A stretch of 64,000 nt of DNA from contig NZ_SJKB01000016.1 in assembly GCF_004331465.1 (NCBI RefSeq), forward strand, positions 62,001 through 126,000, in the 5' to 3' direction. A program made the position numbers and the translations under genes. The stretch is from Kribbella pittospori (GTDB lineage: Bacteria > Actinomycetota > Actinomycetes > Propionibacteriales > Kribbellaceae). Numbering within the stretch: position 1 is the first letter of the stretch; each line of letters opens with the position of its first letter. Below, piece by piece: positions 32,892 through 42,295 of this stretch. The notes beneath the pieces are model-generated. The model saw only the letters and a list, made by a program, of their open reading frames with translations. It was not told the origin of the DNA and did no database searches.

Positions 32892-34723
32892 GGCTCTGGT
32901 GGCAGGACCCGTTCCGGATGTTCCAGACCAACCTGCGCGAGATCGACGCCGGGCTCGACGTCGAGAAGGTGCTCGACTACCTGGAGGAGTTCGGCGCCGA
33001 TACGTGGTTGCTGAGCGTCGGCGGGATCCTGTCGAACTACCCGACCGACCTCGACTTCCAGACCCGCAACCCGCACCTGGCCGAACGTCCGTCCGGCGAC
33101 CTGGTCGGCGACGCGGTGAAGGCGGCTGCGCGGCGCGGGATCCGGGTGATGGGCCGGATGGACTTCTCCAAGATCGACCACCGCCGGGCCGAGGCTCACC
33201 CGGACTGGTGCTTCGTCGGACCGCACGGCGCGCGCCAGGTCTACAACGGCCTGACCAGCGTCTGCCCGAGCGGCGACTACTACCAGGTGAAGCTGTTCGA
33301 GGTCCTCGACGAGGTCCTCGATCGCTACCCGCTCGACGGCTTCTTCTGCAACTGGATGTCGTTCAACGAGGTCGACTACAGCCGCGTGGACCACGGCGTC
33401 TGCCACTGCGTCTCCTGCCAGGAGCGGTACGACGGTCCGCTGCCGGACGGGCGGAATTCACCGGGCTATGAGGAATGGCGACTGTTCTCGAAGACAGTTC
33501 TCGCCGACCTGACGCAGCGGATCCGGGATCACCTCGCGGCACGCCGGCCCGAGGCGCCGCTCGTGCTCGGCGACCAGGCCGACATCGTGTTCCACGAGGC
33601 GAACAACGCCGTCGGCCGTCCGCTGTGGCACCACCGCACCAGCGAGGCCGTCAGTGCCGCAAAGACCTACCGGCCGACGGTCCCGGTGCTGACGAACTCG
33701 GTCGGGTTCGTGGACATGCCGTACCGGATGGCGAGCGAGGACCCGCAGCACTTCGCGCAGTACTTGCTTCAGGCAATCGCTCGCGGCGCGAACCCGTCGA
33801 CGTACATCATGGGGACGCCGTCGGACAATCCGTACGCGTGCCTGCAGGTCGCGGGGGACTTGACCAGGTTCCATCGCGATCATCAGGAGGTCTATCGCGA
33901 TCTGGTGCCGGCGGCCGAAGCCGTGCTGGTCAGGCCGAAGGAAGGCTCGTTGCCGGAGTTCCAGGGTCTCTATCTGTCCTTGCTCCAGCGGCATGTCCCG
34001 TTCGATGTGCTGCCGCAGGAGCGGCTCCACGATGTCGACCTGGGCCGCTATCGGATGGTCGTGCTTCCCGATCTCGGACCGGTTGATCTCGGGAGCTATG
34101 CCGGCGGGATCGTGGCCACGGGTGCCACCGAGGTGGCGCGACTGCCCGTACGACGGCTGGCTGGTTACGAGACGGAAGAGGACACACGCTCGCTGCATCT
34201 CGAGGGCGGGGTGCCGGTATTCGGCGCGTTTCAGGTCGTGGAGCCGCCAACTGATGCAGCAACAGGATTGCGCGCGTTGTCGAGGGCGCCGTACGGGCCG
34301 CCGGAGAAATGTCACGGGCACGCGCAGCTCGAGCATCCGGGGGTCGTCAGGCTGGGAAACACAGTGTTGTTTCCGTGGACCATCGGGCGCTCGTACCGCG
34401 AGGTCGGGCTGGGTGTGCATCGGGATCTCTTTGTCGACGAGGTGATCACGGCCGGAGGGACGTCAATGGAGACGGACCTGCCGGAGCAGATCGAGATCGT
34501 GCTGGGCCGGTCCGCGGCCGGGACGGTCGTGCATCTGCTGAACAGATCGGGGGATACCGACCAGCGGTTCGCTCCGCCCGTCCCCGTCGGTCCGGCGCGG
34601 CTACGGCTGCCGGACGGCGTGCGGGAAGTCGAAGCGCTGCGATCCCGTGAGCACCTGCCGGTGACCGACGGCTGGGTGCAGCTACCAGAGATCGGCTTGT
34701 TCGAAGTACTGATCTGGGTGTGA
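32888..34723 (+). CDS. Glycoside hydrolase-like protein, second GHL6-type
   Basis: 611 residues, related in plan to the protein at 29911. It opens with MFQTNLREIDAGLDVEKVLDYLEEFGADTWLLSVGGILSNYPT. A barrel follows with GIRVMGRMDFSKIDHRRAEAHPDW and FFCNWMSFNE, then a cysteine cluster (GVCHCVSCQERYDG) typical of this hypothetical family and possibly zinc-binding. The C-terminal part holds a Rossmann-like domain and a beta-sandwich. There is no signal peptide. It overlaps the dehydrogenase gene by four bases and precedes the ABC transporter genes by ten. The two paralogues may act on different linkages of the same substrate. Confidence 0.8.
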   Translation: MRLWWQDPFRMFQTNLREIDAGLDVEKVLDYLEEFGADTWLLSVGGILSNYPTDLDFQTRNPHLAERPSGDLVGDAVKAAARRGIRVMGRMDFSKIDHRRAEAHPDWCFVGPHGARQVYNGLTSVCPSGDYYQVKLFEVLDEVLDRYPLDGFFCNWMSFNEVDYSRVDHGVCHCVSCQERYDGPLPDGRNSPGYEEWRLFSKTVLADLTQRIRDHLAARRPEAPLVLGDQADIVFHEANNAVGRPLWHHRTSEAVSAAKTYRPTVPVLTNSVGFVDMPYRMASEDPQHFAQYLLQAIARGANPSTYIMGTPSDNPYACLQVAGDLTRFHRDHQEVYRDLVPAAEAVLVRPKEGSLPEFQGLYLSLLQRHVPFDVLPQERLHDVDLGRYRMVVLPDLGPVDLGSYAGGIVATGATEVARLPVRRLAGYETEEDTRSLHLEGGVPVFGAFQVVEPPTDAATGLRALSRAPYGPPEKCHGHAQLEHPGVVRLGNTVLFPWTIGRSYREVGLGVHRDLFVDEVITAGGTSMETDLPEQIEIVLGRSAAGTVVHLLNRSGDTDQRFAPPVPVGPARLRLPDGVREVEALRSREHLPVTDGWVQLPEIGLFEVLIWV

Positions 34724-34733
34724 GGAGAGCGAG

Positions 34734-36033
34734 ATGGATCGTCGAGGATTTCTCAAGCTGTCACTGGCCACAGGACTCTCGGCGGCCGCGGTGGCCGGGT
34801 GTAGTGGTGGTAGTGGTGGGCCGTCGGGTGACGGCGGGAACGTGACGCTGCGCTATGCGTGGTGGGGCAACAACATCCGGCAGCAGAACTACACCAAGGC
34901 GCTGAAGCAGTTCAGTACGGCGAACCCGTCGATCGCGATCGAGCCGGAGTTCGCGGAGTACACCGCGTTCCAGGAGCGGATGACGACCCAGATCGCGGCG
35001 CGCGACGTACCGGACATCTTCTGGATCGCGTCGCCGCAGGTGATGACGTACCACAAGAGCAAGCTGTACCGGAAGCTGGACGACATCCCGACGCTGAAGT
35101 GGGATGACTACAGCAAGGAGGACCAGGAGACGTTCAAGCTCGCCGGCGAGCTGAACACGTTGCCGTTCGCAATCTTCACGCCGGTGATCCGCTACAACGA
35201 GACCGTCACCAAGGCCGACGGGGTCACGATCCCGGCCGAGGGACCGGGCTGGACCTGGGACCGCCTGGCCGAGCTCCTGGTTGCCTACAGCAAGAACAAC
35301 CCCGGCAAGCGGAAGGGTACGCCGTACGCACCGGACCACGACCTGACCTTCGAGGCGTGGCTGCGGCAGCGGGGTGAGCAGCTGTGGACCCAGGACGGGC
35401 AGGCCGGGTTCACCGTCGACGGACTGGCGAGCTGGCTCGATTGGTGGGAGAAGCTGCGCAAGGCCGGCGGCGCGCTCTCGCTCAGCGAGCAGGAGGGGAT
35501 GGGCCCGGACTGGGCGCAGGTGGGGAAGAAGGTCCTGGTGAACTTCGGCAACTCCAACCACATCATCGACGACGCGAAGATGTTCCCGAAGGAGAAGTTC
35601 CGGTTGCGGGGCGGCCCCGATCGCACCGACCGCGGAGGCCGGGCACAAGTACCTGTACTTCCCGCGGATGGCGATCTACCAGCGGATCGACGACGGCAAC
35701 CTCGAGGCGGCCGGCAAGGTCCTCGACTACAACGTCAACAATCCGGAGATGCTGAAGACCGTCCGGCTGACGATGGGCGCGCCGACGAACCCGAAGGTGG
35801 CCGAGCAGGCGAAGGCGTTCGCCAGCCCGGACGAGAAGGAGATGCTCGCGGTCGTCGAGAAGGAGCGAGCCGCCGAGCGCAAGCCGCGGTACGAGGCACC
35901 GCCCGGATCGAGCACCTGGCGGACGACGATGACGCGGATCTGCGAGGAGATCGCGCTCGGCAAGACGAGCGTCCCGGACGGCGCGAAGAAGTTGCTCGAT
36001 GACGTGAACGCCGGGATCAAGCGGGCCGCATGA
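34734..36033 (+). pseudogene. ABC sugar-binding lipoprotein, frameshifted
   Basis: Reads as a family 1 extracellular solute-binding protein from ATG 34734. The signal has a Tat-like RRGFLK and lipobox AVAGC (Cys22), followed by VTLRYAWWGNNIRQQNYTKALKQFS. The frame is sound to EKFRLR, then breaks at the GGGG run at 35608-35611. Removing one G restores RAAPIAPTAEAGHKYLYFPRM and a normal C-terminus ending at 36033. Without repair the binding protein loses its last 140 residues and the importer should fail. As the rest of the operon is intact, a sequencing error is a serious alternative. It overlaps the first permease gene by four bases. Confidence 0.85.
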
Positions 36034-36929
36034 GGTCGCGGTCGGCGTTCCACCTCAACCGCCAGGGGAGGGCGGCGCATGTCTTCCTGATCCCGTGGCA
36101 GCTGGGTTTCCTGCTGATCACCGCGGTGCCGTTGTTCGCGTCGCTCTATCTGGCGTTCACGAACTACGACATCCTGAACCCGCCGGAGTGGACCGGGCTG
36201 GAGAACTTCCAGCGGATGATCCACGACGACCAGTTCTGGGCGTCGGTGAAGGTGACCCTGATCTACGTCGTGGTGTCGGTGCCGCTGCAACTCGGCTTCG
36301 CGTTGCTGCTGGCACTGATCCTCGACCGCGGGCTGAGCGGACTCGCGTTCTACCGCAGCGCGTTCTACCTGCCCTCGCTGCTGGGCTCGAGCGTCGCGAT
36401 CGCGATCCTGTGGCGGGAGATCTTCGGCGACGACGGACTGATCAACAAGGGTCTGGCGCTGATCGGGATCCACGGCGAGAGCTGGCTGCAGAATCCAAGG
36501 ACCGCCCTGGCCACGTTGATCGTGCTCAACGTCTGGACGTTCGGTTCGCCGATGGTGATCTTCCTGGCCGGCCTGCGGCAGATCCCGGACGAGCTGTACG
36601 AGGCGGCGAAGGTCGACGGTGCTGGAGTGTGGCGGCAGTTCACCCACGTGACTGTCCCGCTGCTCACACCGATCATCTTCTTCAATCTGATATTGCAGAC
36701 AATCGGCGCATTCCAGACCTTCACCCAGGCGCACATCATCAGCGGTGGCACCGGCGGTCCGGCCAACTCGACGCTGTTCTACACGCTGTACGTGTACCAG
36801 CAGGGATTCGTTGCCTTCGACATGGGCTACGCGTCCGCGCTCGCGTGGGTGCTGATGGTGGCGATCGCCGTGGTCACCGCACTGCACTTCCTGGTCTCGA
36901 AGTACTGGGTCTTCTACGGAGACAGCTGA
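36030..36929 (+). CDS. ABC sugar transporter permease, MalF/UgpA type
   Basis: 299 residues with six membrane helices (LGFLLITAVPLFASLYLAFTNYDI, LIYVVVSVPLQLGFALLLALIL and others). The EAA loop, which contacts the ATPase, is YEAAKVDGAGVWRQFTHVTVPLLTPI. It overlaps the binding-protein stop codon by four bases and the second permease by one. No ATPase subunit is encoded here, so a shared MsiK-like ATPase elsewhere is likely, as is usual in actinomycetes. Confidence 0.94.
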   Translation: MRSRSAFHLNRQGRAAHVFLIPWQLGFLLITAVPLFASLYLAFTNYDILNPPEWTGLENFQRMIHDDQFWASVKVTLIYVVVSVPLQLGFALLLALILDRGLSGLAFYRSAFYLPSLLGSSVAIAILWREIFGDDGLINKGLALIGIHGESWLQNPRTALATLIVLNVWTFGSPMVIFLAGLRQIPDELYEAAKVDGAGVWRQFTHVTVPLLTPIIFFNLILQTIGAFQTFTQAHIISGGTGGPANSTLFYTLYVYQQGFVAFDMGYASALAWVLMVAIAVVTALHFLVSKYWVFYGDS

Positions 36930-37807
36930 TGGCGACTCTGACCGCAGGTGAGGTGATCAGCAGCCCGGCACCGGTCCGGCAGGGCCGGTTCCGGTCCGTC
37001 CTCAAGCACACCGGGCTGCTGGTCTTCGTGGCGTTCATGATCTATCCGCTGGTGTGGATGGTGGTGAGCGCGTTCAAACCGCCCGAGCAGATCCTGACCG
37101 AGCCGGGCATCATCCCGTCCGACCTGACGTTCGAGAACTTCAAGGCAGGCTGGCATGCGCTGAACCGGCCGTTCTCGGTGTTCTTCGTCAACTCGCTGAT
37201 CGTCACCCTCGGCTCGATTGCCGGCAATCTGTTCTCCTGCTCGTTGACGGCGTACGCGCTGGCCCGGCTGCAGTTCCGGATGCGGAAGGTGTACTTCGCG
37301 ATCACACTGGCCTCGGTGATGCTGCCGTTCCACGTGCTGGTGATCCCGCAGTACATCTTCTTCTCCCAGCTCGACCTGGTGAACACCTACTGGCCGCTGC
37401 TGATCCCGAAGTTCCTGGCCACCGACGCCTTCTTCGTCTTCCTGATGGTGCAGTTCATCCGGACCCTGCCACGCGAGCTCGACCGGGCCGCCTGGATCGA
37501 CGGCGCCGGCCCGTTCCTGACCTTCTGGTACGTCGTCCTGCCGCTGATGCGGCCGGCGCTGGTGACCACCACGATCTTCACGTTCATCTGGACGTGGAAC
37601 GATTTCTTCGTACCGTTGATCTACCTGACCAGGACGCAGGTGTTCACCGTGCCGGTGGCGCTGAACTCCATGGTCGATTCCGAGACCCAGAGTGGGGTGG
37701 GCATGCTGTTCGCGATGTCGTTGCTGTCGCTGGTTCCGATCCTGATCTTCTTCGTGGTCGCGCAGAAGTACCTGATCCGCGGGATCGCCACGACGGGGCT
37801 GAAGTGA
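36929..37807 (+). CDS. ABC sugar transporter permease, MalG/UgpE type
   Basis: 292 residues from ATG 36929 (TGATG overlap with the first permease). Six helices; the EAA loop is RELDRAAWIDGAGPFLTFWYVVLPLMRPAL. The family-typical VWMVVSAFKPPEQI follows the first helix. It forms the heterodimeric channel with the preceding permease. Its stop codon overlaps the next start by one base. Confidence 0.94.
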   Translation: MATLTAGEVISSPAPVRQGRFRSVLKHTGLLVFVAFMIYPLVWMVVSAFKPPEQILTEPGIIPSDLTFENFKAGWHALNRPFSVFFVNSLIVTLGSIAGNLFSCSLTAYALARLQFRMRKVYFAITLASVMLPFHVLVIPQYIFFSQLDLVNTYWPLLIPKFLATDAFFVFLMVQFIRTLPRELDRAAWIDGAGPFLTFWYVVLPLMRPALVTTTIFTFIWTWNDFFVPLIYLTRTQVFTVPVALNSMVDSETQSGVGMLFAMSLLSLVPILIFFVVAQKYLIRGIATTGLK

Positions 37808-38724
37808 TGAGGATCGTTGTGGTGGGCAAAGAGTCGCCGGTGTACGTCGAGGCGGCCGCCGGCGCCGAGTTGCGTTTCGTCGACTCCCTCGACGATGCGT
37901 CGGACCTGTTCGGTGAGATGGAGGCCGTGATCGGCCGGGTGCCGCCGCCGGTGCTGGCGAAGGCGCCGAAGCTGCGGTGGGTGCACAGTCCGTCGGCCGG
38001 TGTCGACGCCGACCTGACGCCGGAGATGCTGGCGTCCCCGGTGGTGCTGACGTCGAGTGCGGGCAACGGCGGCATCTCGCTGGCCGAACATTCGCTGCTG
38101 CTGATGCTCATGCTGAACCGCGACGTGCCGCGCTGGATGCGCGCCCAGGCGGAGCACCGCTGGGACCACTTCCTGCACAGTGAGTTGGCCGGTCTGACGG
38201 TCGGGATCTACGGCCTCGGCAACTCCGGGATCGACCTCGCGCTGAAGGCGAAGGCCTTCCACATGCGAGTTCTCGGCGTACGTCGGCGCCCTGAGCAACC
38301 ATCGCCGAACGTCGACGAGTTGTGCTCACTCGACCGGTTGCTGGCCGAATCGGACTTCGTCGTGGTCACCGCACCCCGGACGCCCTCGACGGCAGGGGTG
38401 TTCGACCGGGACGCGTTCGCGCGGATGAAGCCGTCCGCGTACTTCATCTGCATCTCGCGCGGTGGGATCGCGGACGACGACGCGTTGCTGGAGGCGTTGC
38501 GGACCGGGCAGATCGCGGGGGCCGGGCTGGATGCACACGGCGTCGAACCGTTGCCGCCGGAGAGCCCGTTCTGGTCGTTGCCCAACGTCATCGTCACGCC
38601 ACACAACGGAGCCACCAGCACCGGTACGAGGCGCCGCAGCCAGGAGATCGTGGCCGAGAATCTGCGTCGTTTCGTGGCCGGCGAGCCGCTGCACAACATC
38701 GTCGACAAGTCCGCCGGATATTAG
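37807..38724 (+). CDS. D-2-hydroxyacid dehydrogenase
   Basis: 305 residues. The catalytic domain holds a conserved LRWVHSPSAGVD. The NAD-binding fold has VGIYGLGNSGIDLALKAKAF. Catalytic residues fit the family: Arg in FICISRGGIADDDAL, Glu in DAHGVEPLP, His in VIVTPHNGA. It probably interconverts a 2-ketoacid and D-2-hydroxyacid at the end of the pathway. It is the last gene of the overlapping chain from 29911, followed by 49 bp and the GntR gene. Confidence 0.92.
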   Translation: MRIVVVGKESPVYVEAAAGAELRFVDSLDDASDLFGEMEAVIGRVPPPVLAKAPKLRWVHSPSAGVDADLTPEMLASPVVLTSSAGNGGISLAEHSLLLMLMLNRDVPRWMRAQAEHRWDHFLHSELAGLTVGIYGLGNSGIDLALKAKAFHMRVLGVRRRPEQPSPNVDELCSLDRLLAESDFVVVTAPRTPSTAGVFDRDAFARMKPSAYFICISRGGIADDDALLEALRTGQIAGAGLDAHGVEPLPPESPFWSLPNVIVTPHNGATSTGTRRRSQEIVAENLRRFVAGEPLHNIVDKSAGY

Positions 38725-38773
38725 TGCCACGCCCGTACACTTGCCTGACCAGTTGGATTCCACAGGGGGTGCA

Positions 38774-39460
38774 GTGAGTACCGAAGCGCGCCTGGAGCTC
38801 GGGCCGTCCTCGCTGACCGATGCGCTGTACGAGTCGGTTCGCAAGCGGATCGTGAACGGCGAGATCCCGCAGGGCGAGAAGCTCACCGAGGTCCGGCTGG
38901 CCACCGAGTACAACGTGGCCCGGCCGACCGCGAAGGCCGCGCTGGAGCGACTCACTGCACTCGGCCTGCTCCGGCGTACGGCGCACAAGACGGCTGTCGT
39001 CCCGGTGCTCGACCAGGCCGAGATCCGGGATCTGTTCTTCAGCCGGATGACGATCGAGAAGGCGGCGGTGTCCGCGCTGGCCGTGACCGGTGAGGTGCCG
39101 GCCGACGCGGCCCGCGCGCAGGTGGCGATCGAGTACGCCGCTCGCGACCGTCTCTTCGAGAACCAGGTCGAGGCGGACATCGCGTTCCACACCGCTTTGG
39201 TCGCCGCGGTCGGGAGCCGGCGGTTGTCCCGGATGCACGAGCTGATCATCGGCGAGGTGCACCTGACGATGGGCCAGTACCAGGCCCACCGGAAGGCTGC
39301 GCCGACCACGGTCGCCGAGGAGCATGCCGCCATCCTCAAGGCGATCGAGGATGGCAATCCCGACGCTGCCGCCGACCACCTTGCGTACCACCTCGAGCAG
39401 GCCCAGGGCCGGCTGCTCACCACCCTGCAGCAGGCGTCAGACGAGGTCGTGCCGCAGTAG
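38774..39460 (+). CDS. GntR/FadR-family transcriptional regulator
   Basis: 228 residues from GTG 38774 behind GGGGGT. A winged HTH (ALYESVRKRIVNGEIPQGEKLTEVRLATEYNVARPTAKAALERLTALGLL) precedes an all-helical FCD ligand domain with metal-ligand candidates in EADIAFHTALV and the HHLxxH-like C-terminal region. It is the likely ligand-responsive repressor of the sugar operon upstream. Its last 24 bases overlap the converging reductase gene. Confidence 0.92.
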   Translation: MSTEARLELGPSSLTDALYESVRKRIVNGEIPQGEKLTEVRLATEYNVARPTAKAALERLTALGLLRRTAHKTAVVPVLDQAEIRDLFFSRMTIEKAAVSALAVTGEVPADAARAQVAIEYAARDRLFENQVEADIAFHTALVAAVGSRRLSRMHELIIGEVHLTMGQYQAHRKAAPTTVAEEHAAILKAIEDGNPDAAADHLAYHLEQAQGRLLTTLQQASDEVVPQ

Positions 39461-39988
39461 GACGGTGCGACCGTCGAACGCGCGGGTCTCGGCCAGGCGC
39501 AGGGTACGGCGGTCGGTCGGGTGGTAGACGGGCTTGCCGCCGCCGAGGATCACCGGGTGCACGATCACGTGGTACTCGTCGACGAGACCAAGCTCGGTCA
39601 ACGCGGCGGCGACACTCGAGCTACCAGTGATCAGGATGTCCTTGCCCGGCTGGTCCTTGATCGCCCTGATCTCCTCGGCGGTCCGGACGATCCGGGTGTC
39701 CCAGTCCGCGCTCTCCAGCGTGGTCGACAACACGACCTTGGGCGTCGTACGCCAAACCGGCGCGAACGCGACCGCGTGCTCGTCCGGGTTCATCGACTCG
39801 GCGTTCGGCCAGTACGACGACATCAGCTCCCAGACCTTGCGTCCGTACAGGAAGGTATCGGACCGCTCCGTCAGCCCCATCGAGTACTCGCCCAGCTCCG
39901 GACCGAGCTCGGCCCAGTCGAACTCGCCGTTCGGCCCCTCGATGAACCCGTCCAGCGACTGGTGCACGTAGTACATGATCTTCCGCAT
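39437..39988 (-). CDS. Dihydrofolate reductase-fold protein (YwjB/RibD C-terminal type)
   Basis: 183 residues: MRKIMYYVHQSLDGFIEGPNGEFDW, TFLYGRKVWELM, DILITGSSSVAAALTELGLVDEYHVIVHPVILGGGKPV. These are the standard motifs of the small stand-alone RibD_C reductases. NADPH-dependent activity on an unknown substrate is expected. It is the second of three such proteins in the window (others at 1 and 43063), and they are not close copies of each other. Confidence 0.9.
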   Translation of the reverse strand: MRKIMYYVHQSLDGFIEGPNGEFDWAELGPELGEYSMGLTERSDTFLYGRKVWELMSSYWPNAESMNPDEHAVAFAPVWRTTPKVVLSTTLESADWDTRIVRTAEEIRAIKDQPGKDILITGSSSVAAALTELGLVDEYHVIVHPVILGGGKPVYHPTDRRTLRLAETRAFDGRTVLLRHDLV

Positions 39989-40292
39989 GATGTCCTCCAG
40001 GTTTGATTGCTGTTACGAACCCTGGTCGGACCCATCCGAGCGACTTTGACAATCCCGGGCACGAGCAGCTTGGCGCGCGACCGCAAGTTCCCGAGGGATT
40101 GACGAATTTCGGCCGGGCAGGCAGGCTCGGGTCGAACGGGCGGGTCTGGGGGAGGGCCGGCTGCCCGTCGGGGGTTCAGACGCTCTCTGGGGTGAGGTTT
40201 CGCGCAACGCTCGACGGTGACGACCGGTCTGTGCGGCGCCGTGCTGTTCACGCGCGCCGCTCCGCGACACAGCGACGGGCCGGGGAGCCGAG
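39989..40292. other. Intergenic region with no gene seen
   Basis: 304 bp between divergent genes. TTGACA at 40046-40051 is a perfect -35 sequence, but no matching -10 lies 16-18 bp downstream. GGGGAG at 40278-40283 is the ribosome site of the FAD oxidoreductase. No hairpin, repeat or open frame is supported. Confidence 0.5.
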
Positions 40293-41657
40293 ATGGGCAC
40301 GATCGACAACTTGAGGGAACGCACCAGAGGGCAGGTCCTCACGGGAGGTGACGAGGGGTACGACGAGGCGCGCCGGGTGCGCAACGGCATGCACGACAAG
40401 CATCCGAGGGTCATCGTGCGGTGTGAGAACGCCGGCGACGTGATGGCCGCGATCGACTTCGCACGCACGAACGAGCTGGACCTTGCGATCCGAGGCGGAG
40501 GGCACAGCGTCCCCGGCTTCGGCACCGTCGAGGACGGCGTGGTCATCGACCTCAGCGTCATGCGCGGGGTGCGGGTGGATCCGGCGACCCGGACGGCCCG
40601 GGCAGGCGGCGGCGCCACGTGGGGTGATCTCAACGACGCGACGCACGCCTTCGGGCTCGCGGTCACCGGCGGTGTCGTGTCCACGACCGGTATCGGCGGA
40701 CTGACCCTCGGCGGTGGAATCGGGTACCTCGCCCGCGGACTCGGGTTGTCCTGCGACAACCTGATCTCGGCCGACGTGGTGACGGCGGACGGACAGTTCG
40801 TGGTCGCCAGCGAGAAGGACCACGAGGACCTCTTCTGGGCGCTGCGCGGCGGTGGCGGGAACTTCGGTGTGGTCACCGCGCTCGAGTACCGGCTGGCGCC
40901 GGTGACGACGGTCTACGGCGGCCCGATGTTCTTCGAGCTGTCGGACGCGACCGCGGTCGTGTCGGGCTTCCGCGACATGATCGGGGACGCACCCGAGCAG
41001 CTCGGCGGGTTCCCGGGATTCCAGATCGCCCCGCCGCTGCCGTTCATCCCAGAGGACCGGCACGGCGACCACTTCGCGCTGATCGTGGGGTGCTGGGCCG
41101 GTGATCCGGACCGTGGCGAGGAGGAGATCTCGCGGTTCCGCGAGTTCGCGCCGGTGGTTGCCGAACACGTCGGGGCGATGCCGTACCCGGCGCTCAACAG
41201 CGCTTTCGACGCGCTCTACCCGATGGGTCTGCAGCACTACTGGAAGGCGAGCTTCGTCCGCGAGCTGACCGACGAGGCGATCCAGACGCACCTGCGCCAC
41301 GCACCCAAACTGCCGTCGGTGCACTCGACCGTCCACATCTATCCGATCGACGGCGCCGTACACCGGGTGACTCCGGACGGCACCGCGTTCGCCTACCGGG
41401 ACGCCAACTTCGCGACGGTGATCGCGGGGATGTGGCCGGACGCGGCGGACAACGAGGCGAACATCGACTGGGTGAAGTCGTACTACGACGACATCGCACC
41501 GCACTCCGAGCCGGGCGGCTACATCAACTTCATGGCCGACGACGACCAGGGCCGGATCCGCGACAACTACAAGCAGAACTACGACCGCCTGGTCGAGGTC
41601 AAGCGCAAGTACGACCCGGGCAACCTGTTCCACCTCAACCAGAACATCGTGCCCTAG
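40293..41657 (+). CDS. FAD-linked oxidoreductase, berberine-bridge-like
   Basis: 454 residues with ATG behind GGGGAG. The FAD domain holds IRGGGHSVPG, in which His71 is the expected covalent FAD ligand. VTGGVVSTTGIGGLTLGGGIGYLARG lacks the second Cys used by bicovalent members, so one linkage is likely. The C-terminal BBE segment is YDRLVEVKRKYDPGNLFHLNQNI. Such enzymes oxidise sugars, alkaloids or polyketide intermediates with O2. It stands alone and ends in a strong terminator. Confidence 0.93.
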   Translation: MGTIDNLRERTRGQVLTGGDEGYDEARRVRNGMHDKHPRVIVRCENAGDVMAAIDFARTNELDLAIRGGGHSVPGFGTVEDGVVIDLSVMRGVRVDPATRTARAGGGATWGDLNDATHAFGLAVTGGVVSTTGIGGLTLGGGIGYLARGLGLSCDNLISADVVTADGQFVVASEKDHEDLFWALRGGGGNFGVVTALEYRLAPVTTVYGGPMFFELSDATAVVSGFRDMIGDAPEQLGGFPGFQIAPPLPFIPEDRHGDHFALIVGCWAGDPDRGEEEISRFREFAPVVAEHVGAMPYPALNSAFDALYPMGLQHYWKASFVRELTDEAIQTHLRHAPKLPSVHSTVHIYPIDGAVHRVTPDGTAFAYRDANFATVIAGMWPDAADNEANIDWVKSYYDDIAPHSEPGGYINFMADDDQGRIRDNYKQNYDRLVEVKRKYDPGNLFHLNQNIVP

Positions 41658-41666
41658 GCAACAAAC

Positions 41667-41705
41667 GGCCGGCGCCGTACGACGGTTCGTCGTACGGCGC
41701 CGGCC
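41667..41705. terminator. Strong bidirectional terminator (18-bp perfect stem)
   Basis: GGCCGGCGCCGTACGACG and its exact inverse complement flank GTT. It serves the converging FAD oxidoreductase and the 41714-42295 gene. Confidence 0.85.
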
Positions 41706-41713
41706 TGGTTCGC

Positions 41714-42295
41714 TCAGAGGGTGAGCAGCCGCTGGAAGAAGGCGCGGTACTTCTGCAGCGCCGAGCGCAGGTCCTCGGTCGACGGCTCGCCGTCGGACCA
41801 CTGCTTCTCCAGGCCCTGGTGCTGGCGTTCGAAGGACTCCGACAGGCGCTTGAGTACGTCGTCGACGAGGTTGTCCGCCTCGCTCACCGCCTTGCGCGGA
41901 TCGTCGACGAAGCCCTGCTGGATGACGTCCCACCGGCTCCGGTAGTCGACCATCAGGTCCGAGGCCAGCAACGGCTCGTCGGCCGTCGGCGCGTCCACGG
42001 CCGGTTCACGGCTTGCCGTCGTACGGGCGTCGTCGCCGGTCATCAGGCGATCGTCATCAGTCGTGCCGGTCATCAGGCGATCGTCATCGACCGTGGCGTC
42101 CATGCGACGGTCGTCCATCGGCTCGCTCATCCGGCGGTCGTCGGTCGGCTCTCCGATCAGGCGATCGTCATCGGTCCCGTCCATCCGTCGCTCGCTGATC
42201 GGCTCGCCGATGAGGCGGTGGTCGTTGGCCGGGTCGCCCATGGTGCGGTCGTCGTCGGTCGGGTCGTTCGTGCGGCGGTCGTCGTGCATGGTCAT
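41714..42295 (-). CDS. Paralogue of the 42292 protein with acidic repeat N-terminus
   Basis: 193 residues from ATG 42295 (ATGA overlap with the upstream gene). Residues about 1-95 are an acidic, Met/Asp/Arg-rich repeat tract (DDDRLMTG, DDRRM, DDDRLIGEP). The C-terminal 95 residues (DYRSRWDVIQQGFVDDPRKAVSEADNLVDDVLKRLSESFERQHQGL...DLRSALQKYRAFFQRLL) match the equivalent region of the upstream gene product. No family name is recognised. The repeat tract is probably disordered. The two proteins may work together, one membrane-anchored and one soluble. Confidence 0.8.
   Translation of the reverse strand: MTMHDDRRTNDPTDDDRTMGDPANDHRLIGEPISERRMDGTDDDRLIGEPTDDRRMSEPMDDRRMDATVDDDRLMTGTTDDDRLMTGDDARTTASREPAVDAPTADEPLLASDLMVDYRSRWDVIQQGFVDDPRKAVSEADNLVDDVLKRLSESFERQHQGLEKQWSDGEPSTEDLRSALQKYRAFFQRLLTL
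42030..42290. repeat. Short imperfect coding repeats (DDDRLM/DDRRM units)
   Basis: Copies of CATCAGGCGATCGTCATC and related 18- to 36-bp units recur (near 42040, 42070, 42155 and others) within the N-terminal codons of the 41714-42295 gene. Confidence 0.75.
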
